64,000 nt of DNA from Lathyrus oleraceus (GCF_024323335.1 NC_066583.1:276851416-276915415), one strand, 5' to 3'; positions 1 through 11,256 are shown, counted from the stretch's first letter. Numbers and translations: made by a program. The notes: a model not told the origin generated them from the sequence alone.

Positions 1-181
1 GCAATCCAATGACAAGGTCATGTTTTACTAACTTATTCAAGTGCTCCATGTGAATGTGAGCAAATCTCTTATGCCATAACCATGAGTCGTTGTTATTTTC
101 CACAAGACACTTAACCTTCAAAGAGACATCATCAAGGGAAATCATGAAAATATTAGGTGTCCTATATCCCATAATACATGT
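1..181 (-). pseudogene. Ty1/copia polyprotein fragment (GAG-pre-integrase region)
   Basis: Read on the minus strand, one open frame carries the GAG-pre-integrase signature of Ty1/copia polyproteins. It contains SWLWHKRFAHIHMEHLNKLV followed by KHDLVIGL, close to the family pattern LWHRRLGHxN..LSKLVKxDLVxGLP. This zinc-binding-like segment normally lies between protease and the integrase core. The reading frame runs off the left edge of the window, so the integrase part may continue outside it. On its upstream side the frame loses similarity near position 181 and abuts the LTR-like sequence described next. I see no copia LTR or primer site here. I read it as a truncated, probably inactive fragment; the family assignment is good, the extent is not. 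Confidence 0.72.
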
Positions 182-239
182 CTGCAATATTCCCATAAAT
201 AATTAGACTCATTAAATATAAGAAATGAGGATTTATAAT

Positions 240-877
240 GGGAAAAATTCAAGTTTTTGGCCAAATTAGGTGTCCTAACTTGATTCAGGAGAAGCCCTGA
301 CTCGAGAAAACATAACCAAATCACACTTTTCATGGCACTTCATGAATCGAGTCAAAGGATTCCCAAATGAGACGCAAGCGTGAAAATTCTAAAATTCATC
401 ATTCTATCACTTTCTGAATCAATTCACGAGGTTCCTGACTCGATTCACGAACCTGCAAACCCATAAATTCAGCATTCTAACACCATGGTTCATCATCCAA
501 TCATGCCAAAAACATCTCTAATCATCATGTAAAATCTAGGGATTTTAACAACAATAATTAAACACATTTAATCACACCATAGACATTATGGCATTCAAAG
601 ATCACATACACAACCTCATGTCATGGAAATCATTAAATCAACCATCAAATAAACACGCATTCAAAGATCACACAACCATAATCCCTTCATGCATCACACC
701 ACATTTCTATCCAAGATCTACCTACAAAACCCACCTTAAAAAGACGAACCTGAAATTGATGAAGATGAGATGAAAATTGTGATCCTAAGATTGCTTTATC
801 CCTTCCTCTTCAATTATTATACAAGCTTCCAAATCCATCAATGGAAGATTTGGTTTAAGGGAGTTGATTCAAGACCT

Positions 878-932
<55 letters not shown>

Positions 933-1184
933 TCTCAACTTTCTGATTTCCTTTTTTGTTAAGAGAGAAGAAGAATTTGGGATGAAGATTTAGCTTAAAT
1001 AGATTGCTGCACATTTCCAATAAGGCCCCTAGTACTTGGAGTTATTTACCAATGTGTCACTAGTTGCTAGAAATTGTGAGTTTTAGCATCTTAATCCCAC
1101 TCCATTAATCATTAACCCAAGTTAGTACCATTAAATTACCGGTTAGAGGTTACAAACATACTTAGGGAAATTTGGGGTATTACA
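240..1184 (-). mobile_element. Chromovirus-like Ty3/gypsy LTR (3' LTR or solo LTR remnant)
   Basis: On the minus strand the segment begins TGTAATACCCC at position 1184, a start typical of plant Tekay/CRM-type chromovirus LTRs. It is immediately preceded by the purine tract AAAGGGGAGGG. A TATA-like CTATTTAAG (992-1002 region) and a CT microsatellite follow in the order expected for U3 and R. The other end is not clear: sequence rich in GAATCGAGTCAGG-type words continues to about 240, then meets the copia fragment. No primer site or target duplication was found, so it may be a truncated 3' LTR. An 11-13-bp word (attaggtgtccta) occurs both here (near 263) and in the copia piece (near 155), possibly marking the junction. 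Confidence 0.5.
882..928. repeat. (CT)n microsatellite
   Basis: An uninterrupted CT dinucleotide run of about 23 repeats. It lies in the transcribed part of the chromovirus-like LTR, where it would form a GA/CT-rich leader. Confidence 0.95.
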
Positions 1185-1197
1185 CCCTCCCCTTTAA
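1185..1197 (-). promoter_or_regulatory. Polypurine tract of the chromovirus-like element
   Basis: On the minus strand the sequence reads AATTTAAAGGGGAGGG directly before the LTR start TGTAATACC. This is the plus-strand primer site expected next to a 3' LTR. The coding sequence that should lie upstream (to the right) is not recognisable beyond about 1250. Confidence 0.5.
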
Positions 1198-1389
1198 ATT
1201 AAAATTTGTCCTAAAATTTCTTCTAACCAATGGCGTGAAAACACTTATTACCTTTCCTCCTTTGGTTAATACGTGCATCTGCCAGTGCACAATATTTCAC
1301 CAACTGCACAAGCTTCTACACAAGAGCTCTATTTATAGAATCACTTGCGTGAGCAATATGCTAAAAAAATACCAACTTAAGTGCACCAT

Positions 1390-1494
1390 ATAATAATTAT
1401 ATTATTATAATAAACACACCTTATTATTATTATATTTAATAACCATAATAATAATAATAATAATTATTATTATTATTATTACTACTACTACTAC

Positions 1495-1532
<38 letters not shown>

Positions 1533-1537
1533 TATAT
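1390..1537. repeat. ATT/TAA trinucleotide microsatellite
   Basis: A low-complexity stretch of TAA repeats passing into ATT repeats, with a short ACT block (about 1481-1495). Because the TAA part faces a TTA part, the tract is partly self-complementary. Confidence 0.9.
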
Positions 1538-2045
1538 GGTATTCCATAACTCTCAAGTACATTGTACCTTACATTGTTCCTTATTTACTCTATCTCTCAT
1601 CAAATGTTCTTATGTGTGTGGCCATGTAGGTTCTCGTGACGTTGAAAATTATATTAAATCAGACATTGAATATAATAAATAGTAAGCTGTATCTAGCAAC
1701 ACACCACTTCTATCCCAGTCACAAAAATGTCATGTGATATGACAAAATATTTTCGTGATAATATTATTGTGTATAATTACCATTTTTCCTCATGTCTATA
1801 TTGAACACAAGGCATAAATCATGTCACTCTTGTCCATTTCTATATTGAGCCCTTAGACATTTATCCTGTTACGCAGGATGACAAATTCCATATAGGTCAC
1901 TCATGTCCCTCAACATGATTTGTGGAGTACCCATCAATTATCTTCATGGTCATCCAGATACAGACAATATTTGATCATCAATAAAGTACTCGACTCCACA
2001 TCTAGGATTCATAGTGGTTTCAGGTTGAAGGATGGTATATATTAT
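1538..2045. other. Unassigned AT-rich spacer
   Basis: I see no open frame, RNA gene or recognisable element in this stretch. It forms the left flank of element A. It may be the original insertion target or a decayed repeat. Confidence 0.4.
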
Positions 2046-2088
2046 TGCGTCACGAAAAATACATGAGCGCATCGCATGCTCGAAGATA

Positions 2089-2102
2089 CAACAGAGTCAC
2101 CA
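2089..2102 (-). other. Primer-site-like sequence inside element A left LTR
   Basis: Minus-strand TGGTGACTCTGTTG lies about 57 nt inside the LTR end. It is the degenerate counterpart of the TGGCGACTCTGTTG found in the right LTR. Confidence 0.6.
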
Positions 2103-2177
2103 TCGAACTTTATTTATTCTTGAAGGAAAGGGAAAACATCGATAAAACCTGGGGGAAGAGAAATGGGTAAGAAAGTC

Positions 2178-2201
2178 GGTTACGCAAGGGGAAGGTATTA
2201 G
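2178..2201 (-). promoter_or_regulatory. Conserved U5/leader motif (element A left LTR)
   Basis: Plus-strand ggttacgcaaggggaagg followed by tattag. The same word occurs near the same LTR end in elements A (right), C and, slightly altered, B. Its function is unknown. Conservation across otherwise diverged LTRs suggests a constrained RNA or DNA signal. Confidence 0.6.
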
Positions 2202-2748
2202 TATCCCTCACATTCGTTGTACTCAACAGGAATCATTTTGATTATTCTATGCTCAAATGGGTGTTACTATCTAAAGGTTACTTGCAAAACGAAATTAAAA
2301 GGGTGTGTGTGGGAGTTTAATAATTAGTGTGCTCGCTAAAGATTCAAACCCTTGTGCCTACATATCATTATAGTGCAATAAGGAAATCAGAGCTCCGTAG
2401 TTTGTGGAACTAAGGGTAGGAGTGAAAAGAAGGAGTTGTTTAGATTTCAAAAAGAAGAAGCAAATTATTTGAATAGAAAATGTTGTTTTTATTGAAAGAG
2501 TGTGGAGTTAACTAATAGATGGTGATTAGCCAAAGAGAGTAAAAGAGTTTAGAGTTAACCAATAGATAGTGGTTAGCCAAAGAGAAAAAAAGGGTGTTTT
2601 TCTAAGCATGAGAGGACTGACAAGGCAAACATGCAAGAGAGAAAGGTTTCACCTATGCACGAGAGGACTAATAAGGCGAACAAGAGAAAAGGAATAAGTT
2701 TTCCTAAGCAGGAGAGGGCTGACAAGGAATACAAGAAATAAATGGGTT

Positions 2749-3085
2749 TGCTAGAGTTTGTAACTCTATAAGGTAACACATGATGTTTTTCTAGAATATT
2801 TAACTCTACATGGAAAAATGAAAGGTTGTCAAAGTTTGTAACTCTACAAGGTAGAATGAAAGGTTGCTAGAGTTTGTAAGTCTATAAGGAAAAATGATGG
2901 GCTGTCAGAGTTTTTAACTCTATCAGGCAAAATGAGAGGTTGCCAGAGTCTGTAACTCTACAAGGAAAAATGAGAGGTTTCCAGAGTCTGTAACTCTACA
3001 AGGCAGAATGAAAGGCTACCAAAGTTTGTAACTCTACAAGGCAAAATGAGAGGTTGCCAGAGTCTGTAACTCCACAAGGTAAGAT
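2749..3085. repeat. 38-bp minisatellite in element A left LTR
   Basis: About eight or nine imperfect copies of a 38-bp unit built on gagtctgtaactctacaagg with a variable aaaaatgagaggtt tail. The matching array in the right LTR is at 32219-32563, so the array predates insertion or was copied with the element. Confidence 0.85.
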
Positions 3086-5219
3086 GAAGAAATCGATTCA
3101 GATAAGGGTGTTTAACCATGAGGTGATTAACCCAAAGAATCTATGGATATTAAAGAGGATTGTTGTGTTTGATCCAAAGAGAAGGTGTATTTTTTAATGA
3201 AGATTGTTGAAGCAGATTTGACAATTCTTTGATTCAAATTGCACTAAAGTCTATGAATGAAGGTGAATACTCTGAATAAATAGGGCATACGCCCTGTATA
3301 CAAAAGTACTCTAGACAAGGATGGGAAAAATCCTCTATCATCCTTCTTCTTTGTTTAAGGCCCATAGCATGTAACTCTTATCATGATTGACAAGTGTTGA
3401 AGAAGATTATTTTTATGGATTTTGATGATGAAGTATTGCTTGTGAAGAATGAGATTTGATAATTATTTGATTCAAATTGCACTAAATTCTATGAGTAGAG
3501 GTAAATACGATGAGCGACGAGGTCATTCGTCCCGTACCCAAAGATATTCAGAATGAGAATAGGAATTCCCCCTCTTATCCCTTCTCTACTATTTAAGGCT
3601 CGTGGCGTGTAATCCTTATCATAACTGACAAATGTTGAAGAAGATTCTTTTTGTTGTATTTTACATAGTAGTCCAGTCTGTCTGTAATGTCTTGACTTGA
3701 TTGAAGTGTGAAGTCTTGAGTTTGTGTTTGGTTTGAGTATGAAGCCGCAAGTCTGTATTTGTCGTGATATCTAGTATCTTCAAAGTCTTGAAGCTTGACT
3801 TGAATATGACTTGAGCTCCAGTGCAGTGCCAATGCAGCGTGCTAATTCTATCAAGTGATTTTGAGACTTTTGATCACTTGACTGAAAAAGAGAGTGAGAC
3901 ATATGTCAAAGGATTAGTTGATCAAAGACAACTTTGATTAATCAGTCAACTAGGGACAATACCAGAATATGATTCAGGCAGATGGATTTTTATGAATTCT
4001 AGAGTCCTAAAGAAATCAAAGTGTTACAGACATATTAATTTCTAAAAATTAATCTAAACTTAATGTGACCATGTTATCAACTTCTAAAGCCTAACTGAAA
4101 ATTCTAAGCTAATCTACCTTAATTCCTAATCAACATCTAAACATATTATTGCGTATTTCAATCGAGAAATGTATTGATGACTAAGATCTAATCAACTCTA
4201 ATTAAACCTAAACGCTAACTACACTAATTATATACTAAGTATGCACATTCAAGAACCTAAAATATTATTTCCCTAAGTATTCATGAATTAAAAACAAAAG
4301 AAAAGAAAGAGGAAAAAACAAAATTAAACAAGAAACAGGCATGGTGAGGGGTATGAGAAGAAGTAGCGATGGGCTAAGTTCAGTAGGCCCACCTTATTCA
4401 GTTGCTGCCCAGAGGGAAGTGTGAGCATCGAACAAGGGTGTGAGCCAGTAATTTGCTTGGGCTGGAGGGCGCCAGGCCCATTACACAATTAGTAAATGAG
4501 AACTGGTAAACGAGAATAGCATCAAAAAGAAACATTACTCGAGCCTCTCTCTCATTCTGAAGAATCAATTCACTAAGATGCTCACCGGAATTCACTATGA
4601 TGCACACCGATCCACACGAAACCTCACAAATCCCTTCCGCTAAATTTGAGTTCATCAATTGTTTTTATAAATCCTAAACCATCGATCCGCATCGCAGCTT
4701 TGAAGGTCATAATCGTCAGTTCTAAATCGCTTGCGAAAATTGGGACGGGAATGTAGTGAAGCACATGTTCAGAAGCATCAATAATTAAGCAAGAATTCGA
4801 AACACACATACCAATGAGAATCCGGCGCGGTGGTTCTTCTGCTCCGGCTCCGGTGACGACTTCACAGGTAAGGCTTCTTCCCTCTTCTTCTTCGTTTCAG
4901 TTCTTCTTCTCGAAAATCTAGTATGTAGGATACTTCTTGTTGTTCTGTGTTGACTCTTTTGTGTTGTTGTTAATGATGCTCGAGTGCATGAGGTTGAGGG
5001 AGTAGATGAGAGGCTTAGATCGACTGTTAGAGTTTCCAATGTTGAAGCTCTACAACTATGGAAATGAGCGTGTGGTGAAGGTGAAGTGAAAGGAATCTGC
5101 AGAGAGAAAGAGGATTGATGAAGAGTGATGTGAGGTTAAAGACGAGTTCAGAGGGAGAGAGAGAGTGATTGATTTTCAATGAAAATGATTTGGTCCTCTA
5201 GAATGCAGTGATGGTTGAG

Positions 5220-5228
5220 TATATATAG
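5220..5228 (-). promoter_or_regulatory. TATA box of element A (left LTR)
   Basis: Minus-strand CTATATATA followed by actcaaccatcactgc. The same position in the right LTR has CTATATA (36393-36399). Placement in the LTR fits a U3 promoter with transcription leftward, giving a leader of about 3 kb before the LTR end. Confidence 0.5.
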
Positions 5229-5902
5229 AGATCTGAATTGTTAACGGAGATAGGTTCATTTAATTTCTATAGTGAAAGTTTGTTAGGATGTGAAACTCTG
5301 TTAGATTTCAGTTAAATGTTAGTTATTGGATTCTGTTAATGTTAGTTTTTCTGAAATTCTGTTTTCAGTCAGTTTAAAGAAATCCTATTAGTAAGGTCGG
5401 TTATGAATTAGTTAAGGGTTAGTTTTGTTGGTAATCTGTTAATAGCAGTTAGTGTAAGGATTTGAAGTTAGAGTTTGATTACCTATAGTGTTAGATGCTT
5501 GTTATGAGTTATAGTTAGTTTGTTTTTGAGTTAGACTAACTGTTAGTTAAGTTAGTTAGGATAAATGTGAAATGTTCATTGTTAGTTATTATTAGTGATG
5601 AATGTTAGTGAACTAATTTTGTTCAGCTGCTGTAGAATTAGAGTTAATTTAGTTATGTTAATTTGGACTTAGTTGTCGGTGAATCAAAGTTGATTTTATT
5701 AAGTTACTGTAGAATTACAGTTTAGAGTTTCCACATGATATTAAAAGTCTCCTTTTGAATGATGTTAATTTGGACTTAGTTGTCAGTGAATCAAAGTTGA
5801 TTAGTAAACTAATTGCTAGGTTGATGCTATCAGTTAAAAGTCTCCTTATGAATGATGTTAATGGACCAATAGCAATTGAAATATTAGATTAGATATGGTT
5901 AG

Positions 5903-6600
5903 CTTGACATTAGTCTGTTAGATTAAAGAAGATTATAAATTGTGAAAATCCTGACTCTTCTCTTTTATCTATGTAGGTGATGTATGAACAGGAAAGTCAA
6001 ATGGCAAATGATGTCATTAGTAGCATCAGAAATGTTGCATCATTGCGCAACAGCATGAACCATTGACCGAATTTTAGTAGTTGCAGACTGTCCGATAGCA
6101 TTCAATCCATTGTCAAAAAAATCATTACTCGTCGGAGTCAACCGGTAAAAACCAGTGAGAAACTATTAAATTTTGCAGTGCATTAATATTTCTAAAGTTA
6201 TGAGTTTTGTTCTGGCCATAACTAATAGATTTTGACTGCTCAGACATTAGCATGCGCGGAGCTCTCACTTGCAACTTCCGGAGAAGCAGCCTGCTGGTTT
6301 GAAATAGGGACAGAGGATGACTGAGCACCAATTCTAGTAATGCTTTCCTTTGGTCTATGTTGTTGTTCAAATTCGATCACCATCCAAAAGAAACACCGAC
6401 AACGAGATACTAATTGCTGAAGTTGGAGCATGAACAACTGAATTTCCTCTACTAAAGTGTGGTGCAATAGCCTCATGCCTGGGAGCCCCTCTATAATGCA
6501 GGCTTCATTGGTAAGATGAGTCCGTTGAAGTTGAAGCTGAAGCACCAAAGTCATTCAATTGAGAGTACACGGTGCTATGATGGAGTTGCTTTGAACAAGG
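5903..6600. other. Unidentified segment, possible LTR continuation or captured sequence
   Basis: This stretch follows the last position where the two A LTRs can be compared. It contains an exon-like plus-strand start (tctatgtag then an open stretch from about 5979 to 6065) and a minus-strand open frame of 104 codons (6240-6554) ending in a low-complexity Ser/Ala/Gln tail. I do not recognise either product. The composition is less AT-rich than its surroundings, which is why a captured host fragment is worth considering. A continuation of the A LTR is equally possible. Confidence 0.3.
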
Positions 6601-7504
6601 ATAATGTATTAAGAAAGCTTGTTATTCAAATTAGTACTTTGTAGTCTTTTTAAGAATTTGTGTTGTAACTTAGTCCCTTGTACTCCTTAAAAACAAAATC
6701 AAAACCAAAACCTTTTGGACAACCTACGCTTTAAATTTCATGATACTTCAAATCATTTGGTTCAGTTTGTACAATGTTTAAAGACTTGGCAATATTTTGT
6801 AAAATAACGATTACACTATCTCACTTCACCCTTTTCTTGCATAGACTATAAATGCTAATGAATGCATATGGTAAAGTGGGACCATGAATGAGATTAACCA
6901 ATTTATTAAAGTAAATCCTCATGATAGGAATGAAAACTATACATGTAGAAAATGGATGGGAGTTGTTGACCAAATGAAATGACAACTGCTCCTATTCAAC
7001 TATCTTGAATTAGAGGATATGAAAAATGACATTTTTCATATGATCATGGTGAAAGGTAGTTAAATATATAGAAGACCCAAAAAAAATCATGTGAAAGAAG
7101 CAGAATGCAATGTGATGCAATGATGTCATACGTATTTAATGGGGATTTATCTGGGTGGGGATTGACTGAAATACTATGTTGGGGGAATAGCTCAGTGGCA
7201 ATAAGAGATGTTTAATATGCATGATATATGCAATGTAAGATTGGTTGACATGATGCATGAATTTTATGTATGATATGCATCAATGATGGTTATTAGATGG
7301 AAGGAGTGACTAGTATTGACAGAGGTGGACTATGATTCTGGTTTTTGATATGGTGGTGAATTTCGATTTTCCGACATCTGATAACTGCGTCGAGGAACTT
7401 GCAAGTTGATAAAGAAAGTTACAGGGTGTCCATACTGCTAGAGGTTTCGATTTGATACTTTCTGAGAGAGATGTCAAATAAAAAGAAGATTGTCATCAAC
7501 TCGT

Positions 7505-7745
7505 TGGTTGGAAACGACAAAATTGTTGAAAATAAATCATCAACACGAAGGTTGGAAACAAATCATCAACCATAGAGGTTGGAAAAAAAGGTCATCTACC
7601 ACTGAGGTTAGAAAAATATCACCAACCATGAAGGTTGGAAAAAAGGTCACCGACCATGGAGGTTAGAAAAAGGTCACCAACCATAGAGGTAGGAAAAAGG
7701 TCACCAATTATGGAGGTTGGAAAAGGATCGATAACCTGAAGGTTA
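7505..7745. repeat. 27-30-bp minisatellite (ggttggaaaaaggtcaccaacc type)
   Basis: Seven or eight degenerate copies of a unit resembling caccaaccatggaggttgg plus an A-rich tail. It lies in the 3'-UTR-like part of element A, a region known in Ogre-type elements to accumulate tandem repeats. Confidence 0.8.
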
Positions 7746-8131
7746 AAAGTGAATGACATTGTTATGGTGGTGAGACAACAAAAAGGATAATTATTTATGT
7801 AGCAGCTGAGAAGTACCCTGAACGAGGATTCACTAGAGAAGAATCTTCCAAAAGAAAACTCTATGGAGATGTCAGCTATAAGTTCCACGTGGATATATTC
7901 TTTTCGGAGAAATACCATTATTTTAGTTGAGGATTAATGTGTCGGAAGTATACTAGTCACAAGGTAGATATTTATGGTGATAGGGTTTTTTGTACAAGAT
8001 ATCGAGTATGGCTTATGCTTCGTATGCATGTTTGAATTTGTATGGCGTAATTCTCCATCTTGATGGATATGCTACGCGTTTTGAAGATGCAATGTTATAT
8101 AATGATGATCATTAAATGCAGAATGCCAGTT

Positions 8132-8400
8132 GTTGGGCTTTATGGGATGCCAAGAAAGGTTGGGCTTTGGAGATGCCAAGTATGATTGGGCTTTAGAAGA
8201 TGCCAAGCGCGTTGGGCTTTGTGAGAGGTTCCAAGCAAGTTGGACTTTAAAAGATGCCAAACAGGTTGGGCTTTGAGAGACATGCCAAGCAAGTTGGGCT
8301 TTAAAAGATTCCAAATAGGTTAGGCTTTAAGAGGGGTGCCAATGAGGACCGGGCTTTGGAAATGCCAATGAATATTGGGTTTTGGCTTTTTCGTTTGTTT
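8132..8400. repeat. 26-31-bp minisatellite (gttgggctttgagagatgcc type)
   Basis: About nine degenerate copies of gttgggctttgagagatgcc plus aagcaa. The repeat creates a spurious 80-codon minus-strand open frame with repeated SQSPT/SFKAQLAW words, which I do not consider a gene. It is unrelated in sequence to the array 400 bp to its left. Confidence 0.8.
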
Positions 8401-10372
8401 TACAAAGCTTCATGTTATACTAGATGAATGATATGCATGAGTGAAGCGACATGATTAATGCATGATGATGATTTGTGTAATGGTTAACTAGATGCTCACG
8501 TGGCGGGAGATGGGAGATTTAAGGGTAGGATAAAGACGTGATTCTCTGACACCTACTTCAAGCTTAATAGTTGTTGACACACCTTTGCGCTTGATTTGAA
8601 TCAGGGAGAGAACTTGTACCTGCGTAGCCTATCTCTGCCCCCAATATGTTGGGTATTTGCATGGATTGGCCTAGTCACAAGTTATGAAGCAACCTTGTCA
8701 TCTAAAGATCCTGATTTGACTTACCCTAGTGTCTTGAAAATGTATGCCCTTGATTAACCATCTCTTAGAGATATTGATTTCTTGTGCTCTTGAGGTGGCC
8801 TGCCTCATTACGAGCCTTGAAGAGATTTTGCCCAAAGCTGGCTAATTTTGGAGAAATTTGTCGAATATCGACGTGATTGCCCCAGGTAGGATGAATCTTG
8901 TAGTGGCTTACCCTTTTTCTCAATAGAGTTTTCAGGTGTTTTGCCCATTGGTGTGGTTAAAATTCCCATTATAAAAACTTTTTGATGTCAAGTGCTTATA
9001 CACAAGTAAAAATGTTCATTTTGAAAATGATAATTTAATGTTATGTTTATGTCAGTTTTGAAATCCAAGTCTGTTCACTGAGATGATGACATATAGTGAA
9101 TAAATCACTAGTTAGGATGCCATATCAATACCAACACAAATGACAAGCAAATATTTAGGAGTCAGTTTTAACGTGATCTTACCGTAGTATGCTTTTGAAA
9201 TAAACCCAACTTAAATTATTTATTTTGAGGATTGTAACATGGTGTGGTTCACGGTTTTAAAAAAAGGATATATGGCTCAAAATTTTATTTTAACTCACCC
9301 ATTCTCCTTGATGTTCTCCCTTCATACATTAAGTTATTTCGACATAAGCGTTCATTTTTCAAAAGGGTTTTGATGGTAGAAGTGATGGTTATGAAACCAA
9401 TGAGGTTTTTTAAGTGGCAGTCACCCACCTTTCATTTTGTTGTTTGTAGTCACACGAATTTGTTCTTGCTGGGGTTTGTTTGCTTCATCCTTTCTTTTTT
9501 GTTTTGTCTTTGCTTTCCTTGACTTTTGCCTAGATTGATTTTTCAAGTTTGTAGTCCATCGGGATGCTCTAATTTTTGCATAAGCCACTTCTTTTCAAGT
9601 TTTCGACTCAGCGACCTTTTCTTTTTTAATTTTCTTTTTTGCGTTTCTCATTTTTTTTTGCAGGAACAAATCATGTGACATGTGTTCGTTTGATTTGTTG
9701 AAAGGGTTGTGATTGCCTCGTTCCTCTTGTTGGTGAGGGATAACCATTATGGATTTGTGGTTTTTGAACTCTTGTGAGGGATGAGATTTGGTTGATCCTC
9801 AGATAGGATGCTTCCCTTTATAAATTTGAACACAAGGTCAAACTAACCGAAGACGACCATGCCTCTGGTTAATATATAGGGTTTTTCATATAGAAAGAAA
9901 CTCCTACTCCAAGGCCTAAATGAGTTGACTAGGGATTATCTTCCTTATACCTCTGGTGTTTAGGAATTTGAAACAATGCCTTACATCGTCATCAAGGTTT
10001 TATTCAAAAGCATACAATCAGTGATCTCGTGTTTTTTTAACTTTATCATTCTCCTTTCGATTTTGCTTAAGCAAGAGTTTGATACTGATAAAAAAGTATG
10101 AGTGAACACGAACGGATTGATTCAAAATATGCATATTCATTTCATTATTATCATTATTTGAAAACAAATGAGTTTTACAAGTGAATAGCATTTAACAAAC
10201 AAGAAAGATTACAAATGAGAATGATTGAATGACAAAATGATTGATGGCGTGATTGTCCTTATTCCACCCACAGGTTGGGGTCATCGTGCTTGTACAAGTT
10301 GACGTGATAGCCCCCAACTTTTTGGTTTCCTCTGTCTATGTTGTCTCTGCCCTTGATTTCTGTTAGTGCAGT

Positions 10373-11256
10373 TTGTTAACTTTGCAGAATCTGAGCCTGA
10401 GGAGGTTGTTGATATTGGATTGCAGCAACATATGGAACTGGGTAGTATGGCATGGGAGCCAAAGGTGCTTGAAACTGAGAGTGAATCTGAGGAGTAACAT
10501 ATTATGGGAACATTTAAGCAGGATACATCAAGCCAGAATTACCCATTTGTGTGCCTGGGTTGGCAGCATGAGCATATTGGACCCCACATGAAGCATAGGG
10601 TGCCCTAGGGTAAGCATGTGGAGGTACAACAACAAGAGGTGCCACATGATAAGAAAAAGGAATTCCAAAGTTAGCATACTGAAAGCCTTGATACATATAT
10701 TGCATAGTAGGTTGATCCATTGAAGGAGGAAGTTACATATGAAGAGGAGGACCCCTATAGTCATATCCAATTTCAACAGTCACATGTGTAGAATTCTGGC
10801 GAGGCTTCTCCGTAAAGCTTAGCAACTTCTGATCAATGAGCTCTTGACCTTTGGTCTTGAAGATGACACCAACTTCTGTGGAGTGCCCTATGTATCATGC
10901 ATGATATCCACATGTGGAATTAGGATCATGCATAGGATGGTATGGAAACCTGGCATGCTCGATCTCTTTGGGCATAATTCCCCTAGCGTAAATTAGGATA
11001 GGAAGTAGATGCGTAAAAGACATTGGAATTGGATCAAAGGGGGCGTATTTTCACTTGATTGTTGTTCCCTTTGCTGATTTGCTTTTGCTTTTGTTTTTGA
11101 TTTCCTTGAGAAGGCTTCTAATTTGGTAGGGGATAAAATGATAGATTGCCTACAGTTGCATTCTAGATTTTGTTCACCTTCGATTTATTCTCAGTTTGTT
11201 CACCAATAATTATTTGATCTGAGAAGTCCATTGTTAACTTGTCCAAGAATAGTTCC
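10373..11256 (-). pseudogene. gag: Element A gag remnant (Tat/Ogre type)
   Basis: Minus-strand reading from 11256 gives DAMILELFLDKLTMDFSDQI then IIGEQTE, matching the part of Tat/Ogre Gag that in element B reads EEKEMTKIFLKTLSSFYYER. It appears to have a small internal deletion. Further on, the knuckle-like region reads HARFPYHPMHDPNSTCGYHA, a stop, YIGHSTEVGVIFKTKGQELI, the expected C-x-YH..GHSTE..FK.KxQELID pattern. A Pro/Tyr/Ala-rich tail follows (10514-10720). In-frame stops and frame changes make it non-functional. The N-terminal part is cut off exactly at the Athila array, showing that the array landed inside gag. Nothing resembling protease follows. Confidence 0.65.

Larger units (their letters stand above)
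2046..5902 (-). repeat. Element A 3' LTR (left copy), intact at the element C site
   Basis: Homologous along its length to 31518-37052. Shared landmarks are the terminal TG(C)GTCACG, the block around CGCAAGGGGAAGGTATTAG, the 38-bp minisatellite, a GC-rich CCGG patch (about 4823-4866) and a TATA box. The GGGTG at 3106-3110 is unoccupied here, whereas the right copy carries element C at the same place. Homology can be followed only to 5902 because the right copy is interrupted there by element B. The true start of this LTR may lie further right. Short open frames on the minus strand between 4398 and 5039 are partly conserved in the other copy but look like leader sequence rather than genes. Confidence 0.72.
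6601..10372 (-). other. Element A 3' untranslated/internal noncoding region
   Basis: No coding domains were found in this stretch. Around 9500-9650 it contains words (ttttgcctagattg, ccatcgggatgctc, tttttgcataagcc) that match those just downstream of integrase in element B (45975-46085). This identifies it as post-pol 3'-UTR-type sequence. It directly adjoins the gag remnant, so the whole pro-pol block is absent. Two minisatellites lie within it. The rest shows no structure I can name. Confidence 0.5.

Noticed and set aside
4398..5039. Cluster of minus-strand frames of 61-86 codons in element A LTR
   Set aside because: They lie in the transcribed leader part of an LTR, overlap in different frames and are only partly conserved in the other LTR. 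No domain was seen.
8072..8314. 80-codon minus-strand frame with repeated peptide words
   Set aside because: It is produced by translation of a minisatellite.
9244..9522. 92-codon plus-strand frame with a hydrophobic end
   Set aside because: It is antisense to the element in T-rich 3' UTR sequence; the hydrophobic tail comes from poly-T-rich codons.
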